Source of the DNA: Nocardiopsis sp. FR4
GTDB lineage: Bacteria; Actinomycetota; Actinomycetes; Streptosporangiales; Streptosporangiaceae
DNA length: 64,000 nt
Direction of reading: 5' to 3'
NCBI RefSeq assembly: GCF_009830945.1
Contig: NZ_VWVV01000004.1
Span: forward strand, 310,001-374,000
The position numbers and the translations under genes were made by a program. How positions within the stretch are numbered: the stretch's first letter is position 1; every line of letters starts with the position of its first letter. Shown one piece after another: positions 33,234-40,515 of this stretch. A model generated the notes under the pieces. That model was not told the DNA's origin, did no database searches, and saw only the letters and a program-made list of their open reading frames with translations.

Positions 33234-34571
33234 ATGTTCCCCGAGATTCTGTGGGCGGTCCCTCCGGCCGCCGCTGCGGTGCCGCTCTCGGCCGCCGCCT
33301 GGCACCACTGGTCGCCTACCACCTGGTCCTACGGTCCCGGCCTGGTCGGTTCCGCTCTGCGCGTGCACCTGACGTGGGAGGACGTAGCCCAGGGCTGCGG
33401 GCTCTCCTACACCCGCCGTAAGACCCAGGTCAAGGGCGGGGTGCGCCGGGTGAGCGTGCAGAAGAAGCCCAGGCTGCGCCGGTTCCGCCCGACCCCCTAC
33501 GGGTTCCGGGTCCGTGCCCGCCTGCACGACGGCCAGACCCCGGAGGACTACCAGGAAGCGCTGACCCGGCTGGCGCACGCCTGGCGGGTGGACGCGGTCC
33601 GCATCCGCACTTCCGGGCCCGGGTGGGTGGAACTGGTGGCCTCGCGCCGCGACCCGCTGAGCACCGTCACCAACGCCGCGCCGCTGGCCCCGGACTGGGA
33701 GCTGCTCAAGGTCCGCATGGGCACCCTGGAAACCGGCGACCCGTGGATCATCGACTTCCGGGCGGTGCCGCACTGGCTGATCATGGGCGCCACCCAGTCG
33801 GGCAAGTCCACCGACATCAACGCCCTGGTCTACCAACTGGCGCCCCAACCCGTGGCGCTGGCCGGGCTGGATCTCAAGGGCGGTGTGGAACTGACCCCCT
33901 ACGCCCGGCGGATGTCGAAGCTGGCCACGACCCGCACGGAGTGCGTGGTGCTGCTCGATGACCTGATGGCCATGCTCAACGACCGGATGACCCTGTGCCG
34001 TGAGGCGGGGGTGCGCAACATCTGGCAGTTGCCCGAAACCGACCGGCCCATGCCGGTGGTCACCGTGGTCGATGAGGTCGCGGAACTGTACCTGATGACG
34101 GACAAGTCCGAGAAGGACGAGATCGCGCGCACGTCCACGCTGCTGTTGCGCAACGCCCAACTGGGCCGCGCCTTCGGGCTGCACCTGGTGATCGCAGGAC
34201 AGCGGGTCGGCTCCGACCTGGGTCCGGGTGTGACCGCGCTGCGCTCGCAGATCACCGGGCGGATCTGCCACCGGGTCAACGACGGCGAGACGGCCAAGAT
34301 GGCGCTCGGTGACCTGGCCCCGGACTCACTGTCGGCCGCGATGAGGATCCCCGCCGAGATGCCCGGGGTGGCCGTGACCGTGGGAGCGGACGGGCGCTGG
34401 TACCGGGGCCGCTCTGACCTGACCACGGAGGAGATGGCCGAACAGGCCTCGGCCGAATACGCGCACATGGCCCCGGACTGGGACCTGTTGGTCTCGGGCC
34501 GGACCAAGGAGAAGGAAACCGTTCCGGCCGACGCCGTCGACTGGGACCGACTGGAAGAGGAGATGTCCTGA
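33234..34571 (+). CDS. FtsK/SpoIIIE-like conjugal DNA translocase (TraSA/TraB type)
   Basis: A 445-residue ATPase that in actinomycete elements moves double-stranded DNA between hyphae as a membrane hexamer. The N-terminus has a hydrophobic stretch (about 5-25) and no further membrane domain. Walker A GATQSGKST is at 185-193, Walker B VVTVVDE ends at D280/E281. A later GRAFGLHLVIAGQRVGSDLG is the FtsK-type motif region. Ribosome site GAGGAGAAGG precedes the ATG. The stop overlaps the next small gene's ATG. No winged-helix gamma domain is evident at the C-terminus. Confidence 0.92.
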   Translation: MFPEILWAVPPAAAAVPLSAAAWHHWSPTTWSYGPGLVGSALRVHLTWEDVAQGCGLSYTRRKTQVKGGVRRVSVQKKPRLRRFRPTPYGFRVRARLHDGQTPEDYQEALTRLAHAWRVDAVRIRTSGPGWVELVASRRDPLSTVTNAAPLAPDWELLKVRMGTLETGDPWIIDFRAVPHWLIMGATQSGKSTDINALVYQLAPQPVALAGLDLKGGVELTPYARRMSKLATTRTECVVLLDDLMAMLNDRMTLCREAGVRNIWQLPETDRPMPVVTVVDEVAELYLMTDKSEKDEIARTSTLLLRNAQLGRAFGLHLVIAGQRVGSDLGPGVTALRSQITGRICHRVNDGETAKMALGDLAPDSLSAAMRIPAEMPGVAVTVGADGRWYRGRSDLTTEEMAEQASAEYAHMAPDWDLLVSGRTKEKETVPADAVDWDRLEEEMS

Positions 34572-34711
34572 TGACCTGCGAGTTCTGTTCCAACACCGCG
34601 ACCACGCGCGCTATCTCGGGCGGGCAGTCGTCCTGGGTGTGCAACACCCACTACGCGGACATGGAAGCCAACTTCGACGGGGACCTGCGCGGGTTCCGCA
34701 ACTGGGTGTGA
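34571..34711 (+). CDS. 46-aa Cys/His micro-protein
   Basis: Starts in overlap with the translocase stop. Contains CEFC, then VCNTHY, a C2-CH pattern fitting a single zinc ribbon. The tail ends FRNWV. Shares the C..C / VC..HY plan with the next gene. Function unknown; probably co-expressed with transfer genes. Confidence 0.6.
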   Translation: MTCEFCSNTATTRAISGGQSSWVCNTHYADMEANFDGDLRGFRNWV

Positions 34712-34717
34712 TCGGCC

Positions 34718-34825
34718 ATGGCGCTCTCCTACTGGTGCACGCGGTGCTGCAAGAACGCCTACACCAAGACCACGACCACCGACGAGTGGGTGTGTGAAGC
34801 CCACTATCGCGAGATCGACGGATAG
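34718..34825 (+). CDS. 35-aa Cys/His micro-protein
   Basis: MALSYWCTRCCKNAYTK followed by WVCEAHYREIDG: the same CxxC...WVCxxHY plan as the preceding gene, so the two are probably duplicates that diverged. Spacing to both neighbours is under 7 bp. No recognisable ribosome site beyond coupling. Confidence 0.55.
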   Translation: MALSYWCTRCCKNAYTKTTTTDEWVCEAHYREIDG

Positions 34826-34828
34826 CCC

Positions 34829-34951
34829 ATGACCTGCCAGATGTGCGGCACGGGCGGCGCCTACCGGGTCAAGAACGCGGTCGGTGTGACCTACACGGTC
34901 TGCAAGCGGTGTGACTGGCTGTACTTCGACTACGACTGGGGTGAGACATGA
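34829..34951 (+). CDS. 40-aa double-CxxC micro-protein
   Basis: CQMCGTGGAY and CKRCDWL form two CxxC knuckles. ATG lies 3 bp after the previous stop, and its TGA overlaps the ATG of the SpdB-like gene. Tail is aromatic and acidic (YFDYDWGET). Confidence 0.6.
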   Translation: MTCQMCGTGGAYRVKNAVGVTYTVCKRCDWLYFDYDWGET

Positions 34952-35655
34952 AGCGCGCACTGTCCGTGTCGGCGGACTGGGGTCCGATCCTGGTACTGGC
35001 CGGGATCGCCGCTGCGGGCTCCTTCACCCACATCCGCGACCTGGCCGAGAAGTCGGGACAGCACGGGTGGATGGCCTGGGCTATCGCGGTCTCCATCGAC
35101 CTGACCTGCGTGATGGCGGCCCGGGAGCGTCAGCGTGATGCCGACCGTGGTACCTCGGCAGGCTTGACGTGGCCGACCGTGGTCCTGGTCGGGGCGGTGG
35201 TGCTGACCCTGGCGGCGAATCTGGCCACGGCTCAGCCCACGGTGTGGGGCTGGATCATGGCCGCGACTCCGGCCGCCGCGTTCCTGGTGGCGGTGTCCAT
35301 GTTGGAACGCCGCGCCGCTCACCGCGCTCCCACCGAGGAACCGGCCCCGGCCACTGAGGCTGAGGCTGGGGAAGGGCGTGAGGAGTACAGGGTCACCGAG
35401 GTGCGCTGGCAACACACCGAAACCGCCCCGCCCTCCGCCCCGACGCCTGAGCCTGCGCCTGCTCCGGTGGCCGCGCCTGCACCACCGGCCCCGGTCGCCG
35501 TGGAACAGGGTCACCCGTTGGCCTCCTACGCCGCTCAGCTCGCCCAGGACTACCGGGTCACCCATGGCCGTGAGATCACCGTGACCGCGTTGCGCTCCCG
35601 GCTGGGGGTCTCCGAAACGGTGGCCGCGACCCTGCGTGACCAGATCACCAGCTGA
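34948..35655 (+). CDS. SpdB-like/DUF2637 spread membrane protein
   Basis: A 235-residue membrane protein with four TM helices in the first 120 residues (ILVLAGIAAAGSFTHI, WMAWAIAVSIDLTCVMAA, VVLVGAVVLTLAANLATA, MAATPAAAFLVAVSM). A Pro/Glu/Ala-rich linker and a C-terminal helical domain (LRSRLGVSETVAATLRDQI, HTH-like) follow. DUF2637/SpdB proteins take part in intramycelial spread of conjugative elements. ATGA overlap with the upstream gene. Confidence 0.82.
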   Translation: MKRALSVSADWGPILVLAGIAAAGSFTHIRDLAEKSGQHGWMAWAIAVSIDLTCVMAARERQRDADRGTSAGLTWPTVVLVGAVVLTLAANLATAQPTVWGWIMAATPAAAFLVAVSMLERRAAHRAPTEEPAPATEAEAGEGREEYRVTEVRWQHTETAPPSAPTPEPAPAPVAAPAPPAPVAVEQGHPLASYAAQLAQDYRVTHGREITVTALRSRLGVSETVAATLRDQITS

Positions 35656-35676
35656 CAGAGAGGAGGTGATCGCTCG

Positions 35677-35757
35677 ATGCAGTGCCCCACCTGCGCGGGA
35701 ACCAAGGTAAGCCGCACCGGCACATGCAGGTCCTGTAAGGGAACCGGATCCCTCTGA
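35677..35757 (+). CDS. 26-aa zinc-knuckle micro-protein
   Basis: MQCPTCAGTKVSRTGTCRSC and KGTGSL: CPTCAGT plus CRSCKGTG, two halves of a DnaJ-type zinc ribbon in 26 residues. Ribosome site GAGAGGAGG 11 nt before the ATG. Among the smallest genes in the window; accepted because it repeats the motif plan of its neighbours. Confidence 0.55.
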   Translation: MQCPTCAGTKVSRTGTCRSCKGTGSL

Positions 35758-35769
35758 GAGGAGAACGAC

Positions 35770-35901
35770 GTGAACACCAAGACCGTGAAGTGCCTGGACT
35801 GCTCCGGCACCGGCCGCGTGCTCGCTCAAAAGTTCGGGCTGTTGGTGCGCAAGTACCACGCCTGCCCCACCTGCAAGGGCACCGGGACGGTGAAGCTGTG
35901 A
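35770..35901 (+). CDS. 43-aa double CxxCxGxG micro-protein
   Basis: CLDCSGTG and CPTCKGTG with a 20-residue basic spacer (VLAQKFGLLVRKYHA). GTG start with GAGAGGAGAACGAC upstream. The stop overlaps the GTG of the next gene. Confidence 0.65.
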   Translation: MNTKTVKCLDCSGTGRVLAQKFGLLVRKYHACPTCKGTGTVKL

Positions 35902-36035
35902 AGGACTGCTCGCACTGCCAGGGGACTGGACAGGTCGTCGAAGACGTGCCCATGCGACGCAAGGACCTGCCCGGACAGCAAGCCTGGTGCCTGTCCTGCC
36001 TGGGCACCGGCAAGACCACTGCACACGAGAACTGA
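35898..36035 (+). CDS. 45-aa double CxxCxGxG micro-protein
   Basis: CSHCQGTG and CLSCLGTG, spacer 26 residues. GTGA overlap with the upstream paralogue-like gene, so translation is coupled. Ends KTTAHEN. Confidence 0.65.
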   Translation: MKDCSHCQGTGQVVEDVPMRRKDLPGQQAWCLSCLGTGKTTAHEN

Positions 36036-36055
36036 CCTGAGAAAGGACGAACATC

Positions 36056-36199
36056 ATGGCAACCAAGTACGAGACCTGCAACATCTGCAACGGCACGGGC
36101 CGGGTCGTGGTCGAGAAGCTGGGGATCCTGGGAGGGCGCCGGTACGGGACCTGCGGCAAGTGCGACGGCTCCGGCAAGACCGTCCGGTACACCCGCTGA
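36056..36199 (+). CDS. 47-aa double CxxCxGxG micro-protein
   Basis: CNICNGTG and CGKCDGSG with spacer RVVVEKLGILGGRRYGT, closely parallel to the gene at 35770. Ribosome site GAAAGGACG. Very likely a diverged duplicate. Confidence 0.65.
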   Translation: MATKYETCNICNGTGRVVVEKLGILGGRRYGTCGKCDGSGKTVRYTR

Positions 36200-36206
36200 A
36201 CCCGCG

Positions 36207-36314
36207 ATGACTGTGCCTGACAGCTGTCTGTGTTCGACCTGCTACGGCCACGGCGTCACCAGCGAGGGTGACACCTGCTCCGACTGCTCGGGCTACGGCC
36301 ACACCTCGACCTGA
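36207..36314 (+). CDS. 35-aa double CxxC micro-protein
   Basis: CSTCYGHG and CSDCSGYG in 35 residues. It starts 7 bp after the preceding stop and ends 3 bp before the first of the three conserved-loop hairpins. Confidence 0.6.
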   Translation: MTVPDSCLCSTCYGHGVTSEGDTCSDCSGYGHTST

Positions 36315-36317
36315 CCG

Positions 36318-36356
36318 GACGGAACGGCACTGCTTCCACACACCCGCCGAACCGTC
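36318..36356 (+). promoter_or_regulatory. Conserved-loop hairpin, copy 1
   Basis: Stem GACGGAACGGC (36318-36328) with GCCGAACCGTC (36346-36356), nine of eleven pairs, loop ACTGCTTCCACACACCC. It lies between two micro-protein genes. The 45 bp downstream (ACCAACCCAACACGCGA and an SD-like GAAGGAG) resemble those after copy 2. Confidence 0.6.
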
Positions 36357-36414
36357 ACCTGCTTCGCCTGACCAACCAACCCAACACGCGACACGAGAAC
36401 GAAGGAGACACGCC

Positions 36415-36489
36415 GTGAACTGCTGGGAGAAGCCCACGAAGGGCGATGACGAGACCACCAAGCTGACCGTGGGGAAGCCGACCCGATGA
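36415..36489 (+). CDS. 24-aa hypothetical micro-protein
   Basis: MNCWEKPTKGDDETTKLTVG and a short tail. Only one Cys, so it is not of the ribbon type. Accepted because GAAGGAG lies 8 nt before its GTG and its stop overlaps the next gene's ATG (ATGA). Function unknown. Confidence 0.4.
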   Translation: MNCWEKPTKGDDETTKLTVGKPTR

Positions 36490-36590
36490 GGCGCACCGAG
36501 ACCTGCCGCCACTGCGGCTCGCCGGTCAGCTACAGCGGCCCGATCGACACCGCCCCGCAGCGGTGCTTCCACTGCCCCAAGTCGGCCTAG
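36486..36590 (+). CDS. 34-aa double-CxxC micro-protein
   Basis: CRHCGSPV and CFHCPKSA: two CxxC knuckles, spacing 20. Start in ATGA overlap with the preceding gene. Followed after 11 bp by hairpin copy 2. Confidence 0.6.
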   Translation: MRRTETCRHCGSPVSYSGPIDTAPQRCFHCPKSA

Positions 36591-36601
36591 ACAGCAAAGC
36601 G

Positions 36602-36642
36602 CCGGGGTGCGGCGCTGCTTCCACACACCCGCCGCACCCCGG
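36602..36642 (+). promoter_or_regulatory. Conserved-loop hairpin, copy 2
   Basis: A 12-bp perfect stem, CCGGGGTGCGGC (36602-36613) with its complement (36631-36642), loop GCTGCTTCCACACACCC, 16 of 17 nt the same as copy 1 while the stem differs. The downstream sequence again has AACCCAACACGCGA and AAGGAACGAAAGG before the next gene. Confidence 0.7.
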
Positions 36643-36702
36643 TTCACCTACCCAACGAACCCAACACGCGAATGCAAGGAACGAAAGGGGCCCGACCAGC
36701 CT

Positions 36703-37110
36703 ATGACATCCAACGCCTTCCCCACGGTGTTCGCCGCGATGACGGCCGCGCACCACGCGGGTGACTACCTCCTCCAGAACGACCACCAGGCCCAGCACAA
36801 GACTGAGTCCTGGACAGCGAACCAGGCGCACGTGGCCAGCTACCACCTGGCCCAGCTCGCCGCTGTCGGCCTGGCCTCCCGCGTCCTGGGGCTGCGGCTC
36901 TCCCCCGTCCGGCTGGCCGCCGGGGTGGCCGTGTCCTGGGTGACGCACTCGGTGATCGACCGCCGTTGGCCGGTGCGCTGGTGGATGACCCACACCGGCT
37001 CCAAGGGCTTCTACGCCAACGGCGGTGCCCCGCACGCAGACCAGGCCATGCACCACGCCGCCCTGTTCGTGGCCGCACTCGTGGCCACCTCCGGGGGCGA
37101 ACCGTCGTGA
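36703..37110 (+). CDS. DUF3307-like membrane protein of the element
   Basis: A 135-residue protein with HHAGDYLLQND near the N-terminus, reminiscent of the H...D..LQ motif of DUF3307. It has two or three hydrophobic helices (SYHLAQLAAVGLASRVLG, LAAGVAVSWVTHSVID, HHAALFVAALVAT) and several conserved-looking His/Asp. Function unknown; similar genes occur on actinomycete plasmids and phages. It follows hairpin copy 2, and its stop overlaps the next GTG. Confidence 0.65.
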   Translation: MTSNAFPTVFAAMTAAHHAGDYLLQNDHQAQHKTESWTANQAHVASYHLAQLAAVGLASRVLGLRLSPVRLAAGVAVSWVTHSVIDRRWPVRWWMTHTGSKGFYANGGAPHADQAMHHAALFVAALVATSGGEPS

Positions 37111-37205
37111 ACCGCCCGCTCTGTCAGAGCAGCAACGTCAGGGATCACAGCCGCAACGGCGAACACCTGGGCTCCTCGTGTGGGGACTGCTCGAACACCT
37201 GGTAA
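37107..37205 (+). CDS. 32-aa Cys-containing micro-protein
   Basis: GTGA overlap start. Contains LCQSSNVRDHSRNGEHLGSS then CGDCSNTW: one clear CxxC plus an isolated Cys and His residues, so possibly a variant ribbon. Followed by hairpin copy 3 and then repSA. Confidence 0.45.
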   Translation: MNRPLCQSSNVRDHSRNGEHLGSSCGDCSNTW

Positions 37206-37230
37206 CCCCCGACCTCTGACCGCTTCTCGG

Positions 37231-37273
37231 CCCTGGTGACGGTGCTGCTTCCACAACACCCGCCGCACCAGGG
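37231..37273 (+). promoter_or_regulatory. Conserved-loop hairpin, copy 3, upstream of the replication gene
   Basis: Stem CCCTGGTG (37231-37238) with CACCAGGG (37266-37273), continued past one bulged A by CGGTG with CGCCG. Loop CTGCTTCCACAACACC, the same core as copies 1 and 2 with a different stem. It lies 33 bp before the repSA start and could control replication. Confidence 0.65.
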
Positions 37274-37305
37274 CCTCACCTATCCACGAAAGGCCCTGCT
37301 TCGTC

Positions 37306-38712
37306 ATGTCCGAACCCGAACACATCGGCGGACTCCTCGGCCCCGCCCTGGCCCGGATCACCGCCATGGACGAGAACCACCTGGACCGGTGGATCACCCG
37401 TGCCCGCGCTCTGCGCGGTTGCTCCTGCCCGGTCCGCCTGACCGGCGAGACCACCCGACTGGACCCTGAGACGGGCGAGGTGTTCTCGCACTACTCCACT
37501 GCCACGGAACCGGCCAACGAACTGCTGATGCGGTGCAAGAACCGTCGCGCCTCCCGGTGTCCCTCCTGCTCGGAGGAATACCGCGCTGACACCTACCACC
37601 TGGTCAAGGCTGGGATCGTCGGCGGGGACAAGGGCGTGCCTTCCTCGGTGAGGGTGCATCCGCGGGCGTTCATCACCTTGACCGCTCCCTCCTTCGGTCC
37701 GGTCCACCGTGGCCCGGGGAAGGACGGCCGTACTCGGGTCTGCCACCCGCGCCGGAGCGGTGCGGCTTGCTTCAAGCACCACCGCGCGGAAGACCCCCTC
37801 ATCGGCCAACCCCTGGACCCGGCCGCCTACGACTACGTGGGACACGTGCTCTGGCACGCTCACACCGGGGAGTTGTGGCGGCGCTTCACCCTGTACCTGC
37901 GCAACCACCTGGCCTCGGCCGCCGGCCTCTCGCGCACGGAGTTCTCCAAGCGAGTGCGCGTCTCCTACGCCAAGGTCGCTGAGTTCCAATCCCGGGGCGC
38001 GGTGCACTTCCACGCGGTGATCCGCCTGGACGGCTACACCAAGGACCCCGGCGCGTGGCCGCCGCCCCCGGTGTGGGCCAGCATGGACATGCTCACCGCC
38101 GCCGTGGATTCGGCCGCTCGGGCGGTCTCGCTCACCTCTCCGGAGGTCAACGGCCGCACCTGGGAACTGGCCTGGGGCGAGCAGGTGGACGTGCGCCCCA
38201 TCGAGAGCTTCGGTCCCGATCGGGCGCTCACCGACACGGCCGTGGCCGGGTACATCGCCAAGTACGCCACCAAGGCTGCTGAGGACACCGGCACCCTGGA
38301 CCGGCGTATTCACGACATCGACCACGTGGACATGACCCAGGTCCGGCCCCACGCGGGCAGGCTCATCTACACCTGCTGGCGGCTGGGGAACGCCCGCCTG
38401 TACCCCCAACTTGAAGGGCTCAAGCTGCGTCAGTGGGCGCACATGCTCGGGTTCCGGGGCCACTTCTCGACCAAGTCGCGTCGCTACTCCACGACCCTGG
38501 GCAAGCTGCGTCAGGTGCGTGCCGACTACGCGGCCGGACGCCCCTGGGACACCGAGACCTTCACCCCGCTCGTGGTCCAGGACGAAGAGACCACGCTGAC
38601 CCTGACCAACTGGCACTACCTCGGACAGGGGCTCTCCCCCGGCGAGTGGGCGTTGGCGTCCATGGTGGCCGGGATAGGCCGTACCACCGAGGATGCGGAG
38701 GTGTCCCGGTGA
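37306..38712 (+). CDS. RepSA-type rolling-circle replication initiator
   Basis: A 468-residue initiator for excised-element replication. A Cys-rich N-terminal part (CSCP, CKNRRASRCPSCSEEY) resembles a zinc module. The HUH motif is AVHFHAV (H234, H236) and candidate nicking tyrosines are Y316 and Y320 (AGYIAKYATK). A C-terminal ST-rich segment (GHFSTKSRRYSTTLG) is typical of RepSA. The ATG at 37306 has GAAAGG 14 nt upstream. The gene's stop overlaps the excisionase start. The double-strand origin usually lies in or next to this gene; no nick site was identified. Confidence 0.9.
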   Translation: MSEPEHIGGLLGPALARITAMDENHLDRWITRARALRGCSCPVRLTGETTRLDPETGEVFSHYSTATEPANELLMRCKNRRASRCPSCSEEYRADTYHLVKAGIVGGDKGVPSSVRVHPRAFITLTAPSFGPVHRGPGKDGRTRVCHPRRSGAACFKHHRAEDPLIGQPLDPAAYDYVGHVLWHAHTGELWRRFTLYLRNHLASAAGLSRTEFSKRVRVSYAKVAEFQSRGAVHFHAVIRLDGYTKDPGAWPPPPVWASMDMLTAAVDSAARAVSLTSPEVNGRTWELAWGEQVDVRPIESFGPDRALTDTAVAGYIAKYATKAAEDTGTLDRRIHDIDHVDMTQVRPHAGRLIYTCWRLGNARLYPQLEGLKLRQWAHMLGFRGHFSTKSRRYSTTLGKLRQVRADYAAGRPWDTETFTPLVVQDEETTLTLTNWHYLGQGLSPGEWALASMVAGIGRTTEDAEVSR

Positions 38713-38885
38713 AGACCCTGGAACGCCTGTGGACCCTGGAAGAGACGGCCGCCTACCTCGGTGTCCCGGTCAAGACCCTGTACCAGTGGCGCTACCTGCG
38801 CACCGGCCCGCCCTCGCACCGGGTCGGCCGTCACGTCCGCTACGAACCGACCGAGGTCCGCGCCTGGGTCCTGGAACAGGACTGA
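38709..38885 (+). CDS. xis: Excisionase (AlpA/MerR-type HTH)
   Basis: A 58-residue helix-turn-helix protein: LWTLEETAAYLGVPVKTLYQ and RYEPTEVRAWVLEQ, the standard AlpA/excisionase fold that bends att DNA and steers the integrase toward excision. GTGA overlap with repSA. Positioned immediately upstream of int, as in pSAM2. Confidence 0.9.
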   Translation: MKTLERLWTLEETAAYLGVPVKTLYQWRYLRTGPPSHRVGRHVRYEPTEVRAWVLEQD

Positions 38886-38894
38886 GGGCCGCTC

Positions 38895-40001
38895 ATGGGA
38901 CACGTACAAGACCTGTGGAAGACCCGGGCAGGCGGTAAGACCGCCCGTTACGGCAAGGGCAAGCGGTATCTCGCCGTGTGGCGGGATCCCGGCGGCGAAC
39001 GGGCTACCCAGCTCTTCCGGCGCAAGGTGGATGCCGAGAAGCACGTCTCCGTCATGGAGACTGACCGGCTCCGGGGCGTCTACGTCGATCCCCGCGCGGG
39101 TCGGGTGACGGTTCGCGAGTACGCGGAGACCCGTTGGCTCCCTCAGCTCGTCCACGTGGCGGACGGGACCAAGGAGACCTATGAGCGCCATCTCCGGCAC
39201 CGGGTCTATCCGGCGTTCGGTGGACGTGAGATCGGTAGTGTGACGCGCGCTGACACCAAGTCCTTCGTGGCCCGGTTGGCGGGTGATCCGGGGCTGTCGG
39301 CGAGTACGGTGCACACGGCGTTCGCGACGCTGCGGATCCTCATGCAGGCCGCCGTGGATGACGAGATCATCACCGCCAACCCGTGCTCGCGCGTCAAGCT
39401 GCCCAGGCTCGGTGACCGGGTGGTCGACCCGCTTCCTGCGGATGCGGTCCTCGCCCTGGCGGACGAGATCAGCCCGCGCTACCGGGTGGCGGTCTTCCTC
39501 GGTGCCGGTGCTGGCCTGCGACGCGGTGAGGCTCTCGGGCTCGCCGTTCCCCGGATCGACTTCACCAGGCGCCATGTGGACGTGCGGGTCCAGGCGCAGA
39601 AGGGCAAGCTCGTGGAGCTCAAGACCAAGTACTCCCGGCGGATCGTGCCCGTTGACGACCTGGTGTTGGAAGAGGTCCGGCGGCACATGGAGCTCTACGA
39701 ACCGGCTCCGGGACAGGTGCTGATCAGCAACACGTGGAAGGCCGTGGCCAAGCCTTCGGCGTTCAACTCGGCCTGGTCCAACGCGGTGGCCAAGACGGGA
39801 TTGCCCAAGGGCACCCGCTTCCACGACCTGAGGCACTTCTACGCCTCGGCGCTCATCGCGGCCGGGGTGAACCCGAAGGCCATTCAGCACCGAATGGGGC
39901 ACGCCTCGATCACCGAGACCTTCGACACCTACGGGCACCTGTTCCCCGACCATGAGGAGCTGGGACGCGGGGCGATAGACCTGCTCCTGCGCTCCGGCTG
40001 A
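38895..40001 (+). CDS. int: Tyrosine recombinase integrase
   Basis: A 368-residue site-specific recombinase that integrates and excises the element. An N-terminal AP2-like arm-binding part (KRYLAVWRDPGGERATQLFR) and SAM-like core-binding domain (about 70-150) precede the catalytic domain. Catalytic residues: R209 (GLRRGEAL), H310 and R313 (HDLRH), H336 (MGHAS), Y346 (TYGHLF). It ends 60 bp from attR in rnpB. Intact in all catalytic positions, so probably active. Confidence 0.95.
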   Translation: MGHVQDLWKTRAGGKTARYGKGKRYLAVWRDPGGERATQLFRRKVDAEKHVSVMETDRLRGVYVDPRAGRVTVREYAETRWLPQLVHVADGTKETYERHLRHRVYPAFGGREIGSVTRADTKSFVARLAGDPGLSASTVHTAFATLRILMQAAVDDEIITANPCSRVKLPRLGDRVVDPLPADAVLALADEISPRYRVAVFLGAGAGLRRGEALGLAVPRIDFTRRHVDVRVQAQKGKLVELKTKYSRRIVPVDDLVLEEVRRHMELYEPAPGQVLISNTWKAVAKPSAFNSAWSNAVAKTGLPKGTRFHDLRHFYASALIAAGVNPKAIQHRMGHASITETFDTYGHLFPDHEELGRGAIDLLLRSG

Positions 40002-40061
40002 TCCGCCGGAGCAAACAAGGAGCAAACGCGGCCGACTCTCGCTCGCCGCGCACCTGGTCAG

Positions 40062-40100
40062 AGAGGTGGAAGAGGGGGAGTCGGCCGATAAGCCGGATTC
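40062..40100. repeat. attR: 39-bp repeat within rnpB 3' end
   Basis: Identical to 28840-28878. Here it forms the true 3' end of the intact RNase P RNA gene, so integration leaves a working copy. Sequence inside the element at 40018-40061 also resembles the chromosome flank 28797-28839, making the similarity longer than the perfect core. Confidence 0.9.
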
Positions 40101-40458
40101 TGTCGGTCCGTACGGACCGGGCGGTCATCCATCTGGGACCGTCGTTGCCGACGGCCTCGGTGCGGTCTACCCGCGGACTCGGGCGGGCCGCCCTCGAACA
40201 TCCGCGCGGGAACCCCGGGGTTCCCTTTTTGACCTTGCTCCGGGTGGGGTTTACCGAGCCGACCGGATCACTCCGGCCGCTGGTGGTCTCTTACACCACC
40301 GTTTCACCCTTACCACCGCGAGCGGTGGCGGTCTGTTTTCTGTGGCACTGTCCCGCGGGTCACCCCGGGTCGGTGTTACCGACCACCCTGCCCTGTGGAG
40401 TCCGGACTTTCCTCGGAACCGCGCACCCGGCGCGGTCCGCGACCGCCTGGCCGACTCC
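40077..40458 (-). ncRNA. rnpB: RNase P RNA, bacterial type A
   Basis: Catalytic RNA that trims 5' leaders of pre-tRNAs. On the minus strand the 5' end GAGTCGGCCAGGCGG pairs with the 3' end CGGCCGACTC. Universal blocks are present: GAGGAAAGTCCGGACTCC, ACAGTGCCACAGAAAACAG, GGTAAGGGTGAAACGGTGG, GTAAGAGACCACC, GGTAAACCCC, GCAAGGTCAA and the final AGAATCCGGCTTA. About 380 nt, normal for actinobacteria. The ends are approximate to a few nt. Its 3' end is the integration site of the element, which regenerates the terminal 23 nt. Confidence 0.96.
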
Positions 40459-40469
40459 CCTCCCCCGCG

Positions 40470-40475
40470 ATTCTA
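40470..40475 (-). promoter_or_regulatory. Probable -10 box of rnpB
   Basis: TAGAAT on the minus strand, about 12 nt before the first paired base of the RNA. No good -35 at the standard distance was found. Confidence 0.45.
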
Positions 40476-40515
40476 CGCCCTCGCGGGCCCCTTTCCTCCC
40501 CGCGTCACCGCCGTC

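Larger units (their letters stand above)
28840..40100. mobile_element. Actinomycete integrative and conjugative element (AICE) in rnpB
   Basis: An 11.26-kb element bounded by 39-bp direct repeats. It encodes the AICE gene set: tyrosine integrase next to attR, small HTH excisionase, RepSA-type rolling-circle initiator, SpdB-like membrane protein, FtsK/TraB-like translocase for double-stranded transfer, and GntR (KorSA-like) repressor with Nudix hydrolase. The SCO3933-like gene is also usual. The left third is non-coding structured DNA plus an AT-rich HNH gene, probably cargo. Most known AICEs use tRNA genes; use of rnpB is unusual. All core genes look intact, so it may be mobile. Confidence 0.92.

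Noticed and set aside
38701-38779. Direct repeat GTGTCCCGGTSAAGACCCTG within repSA end and xis
   Set aside because: Twenty bases repeated once with one mismatch inside coding sequence; could be chance or codon bias, no supporting structure.
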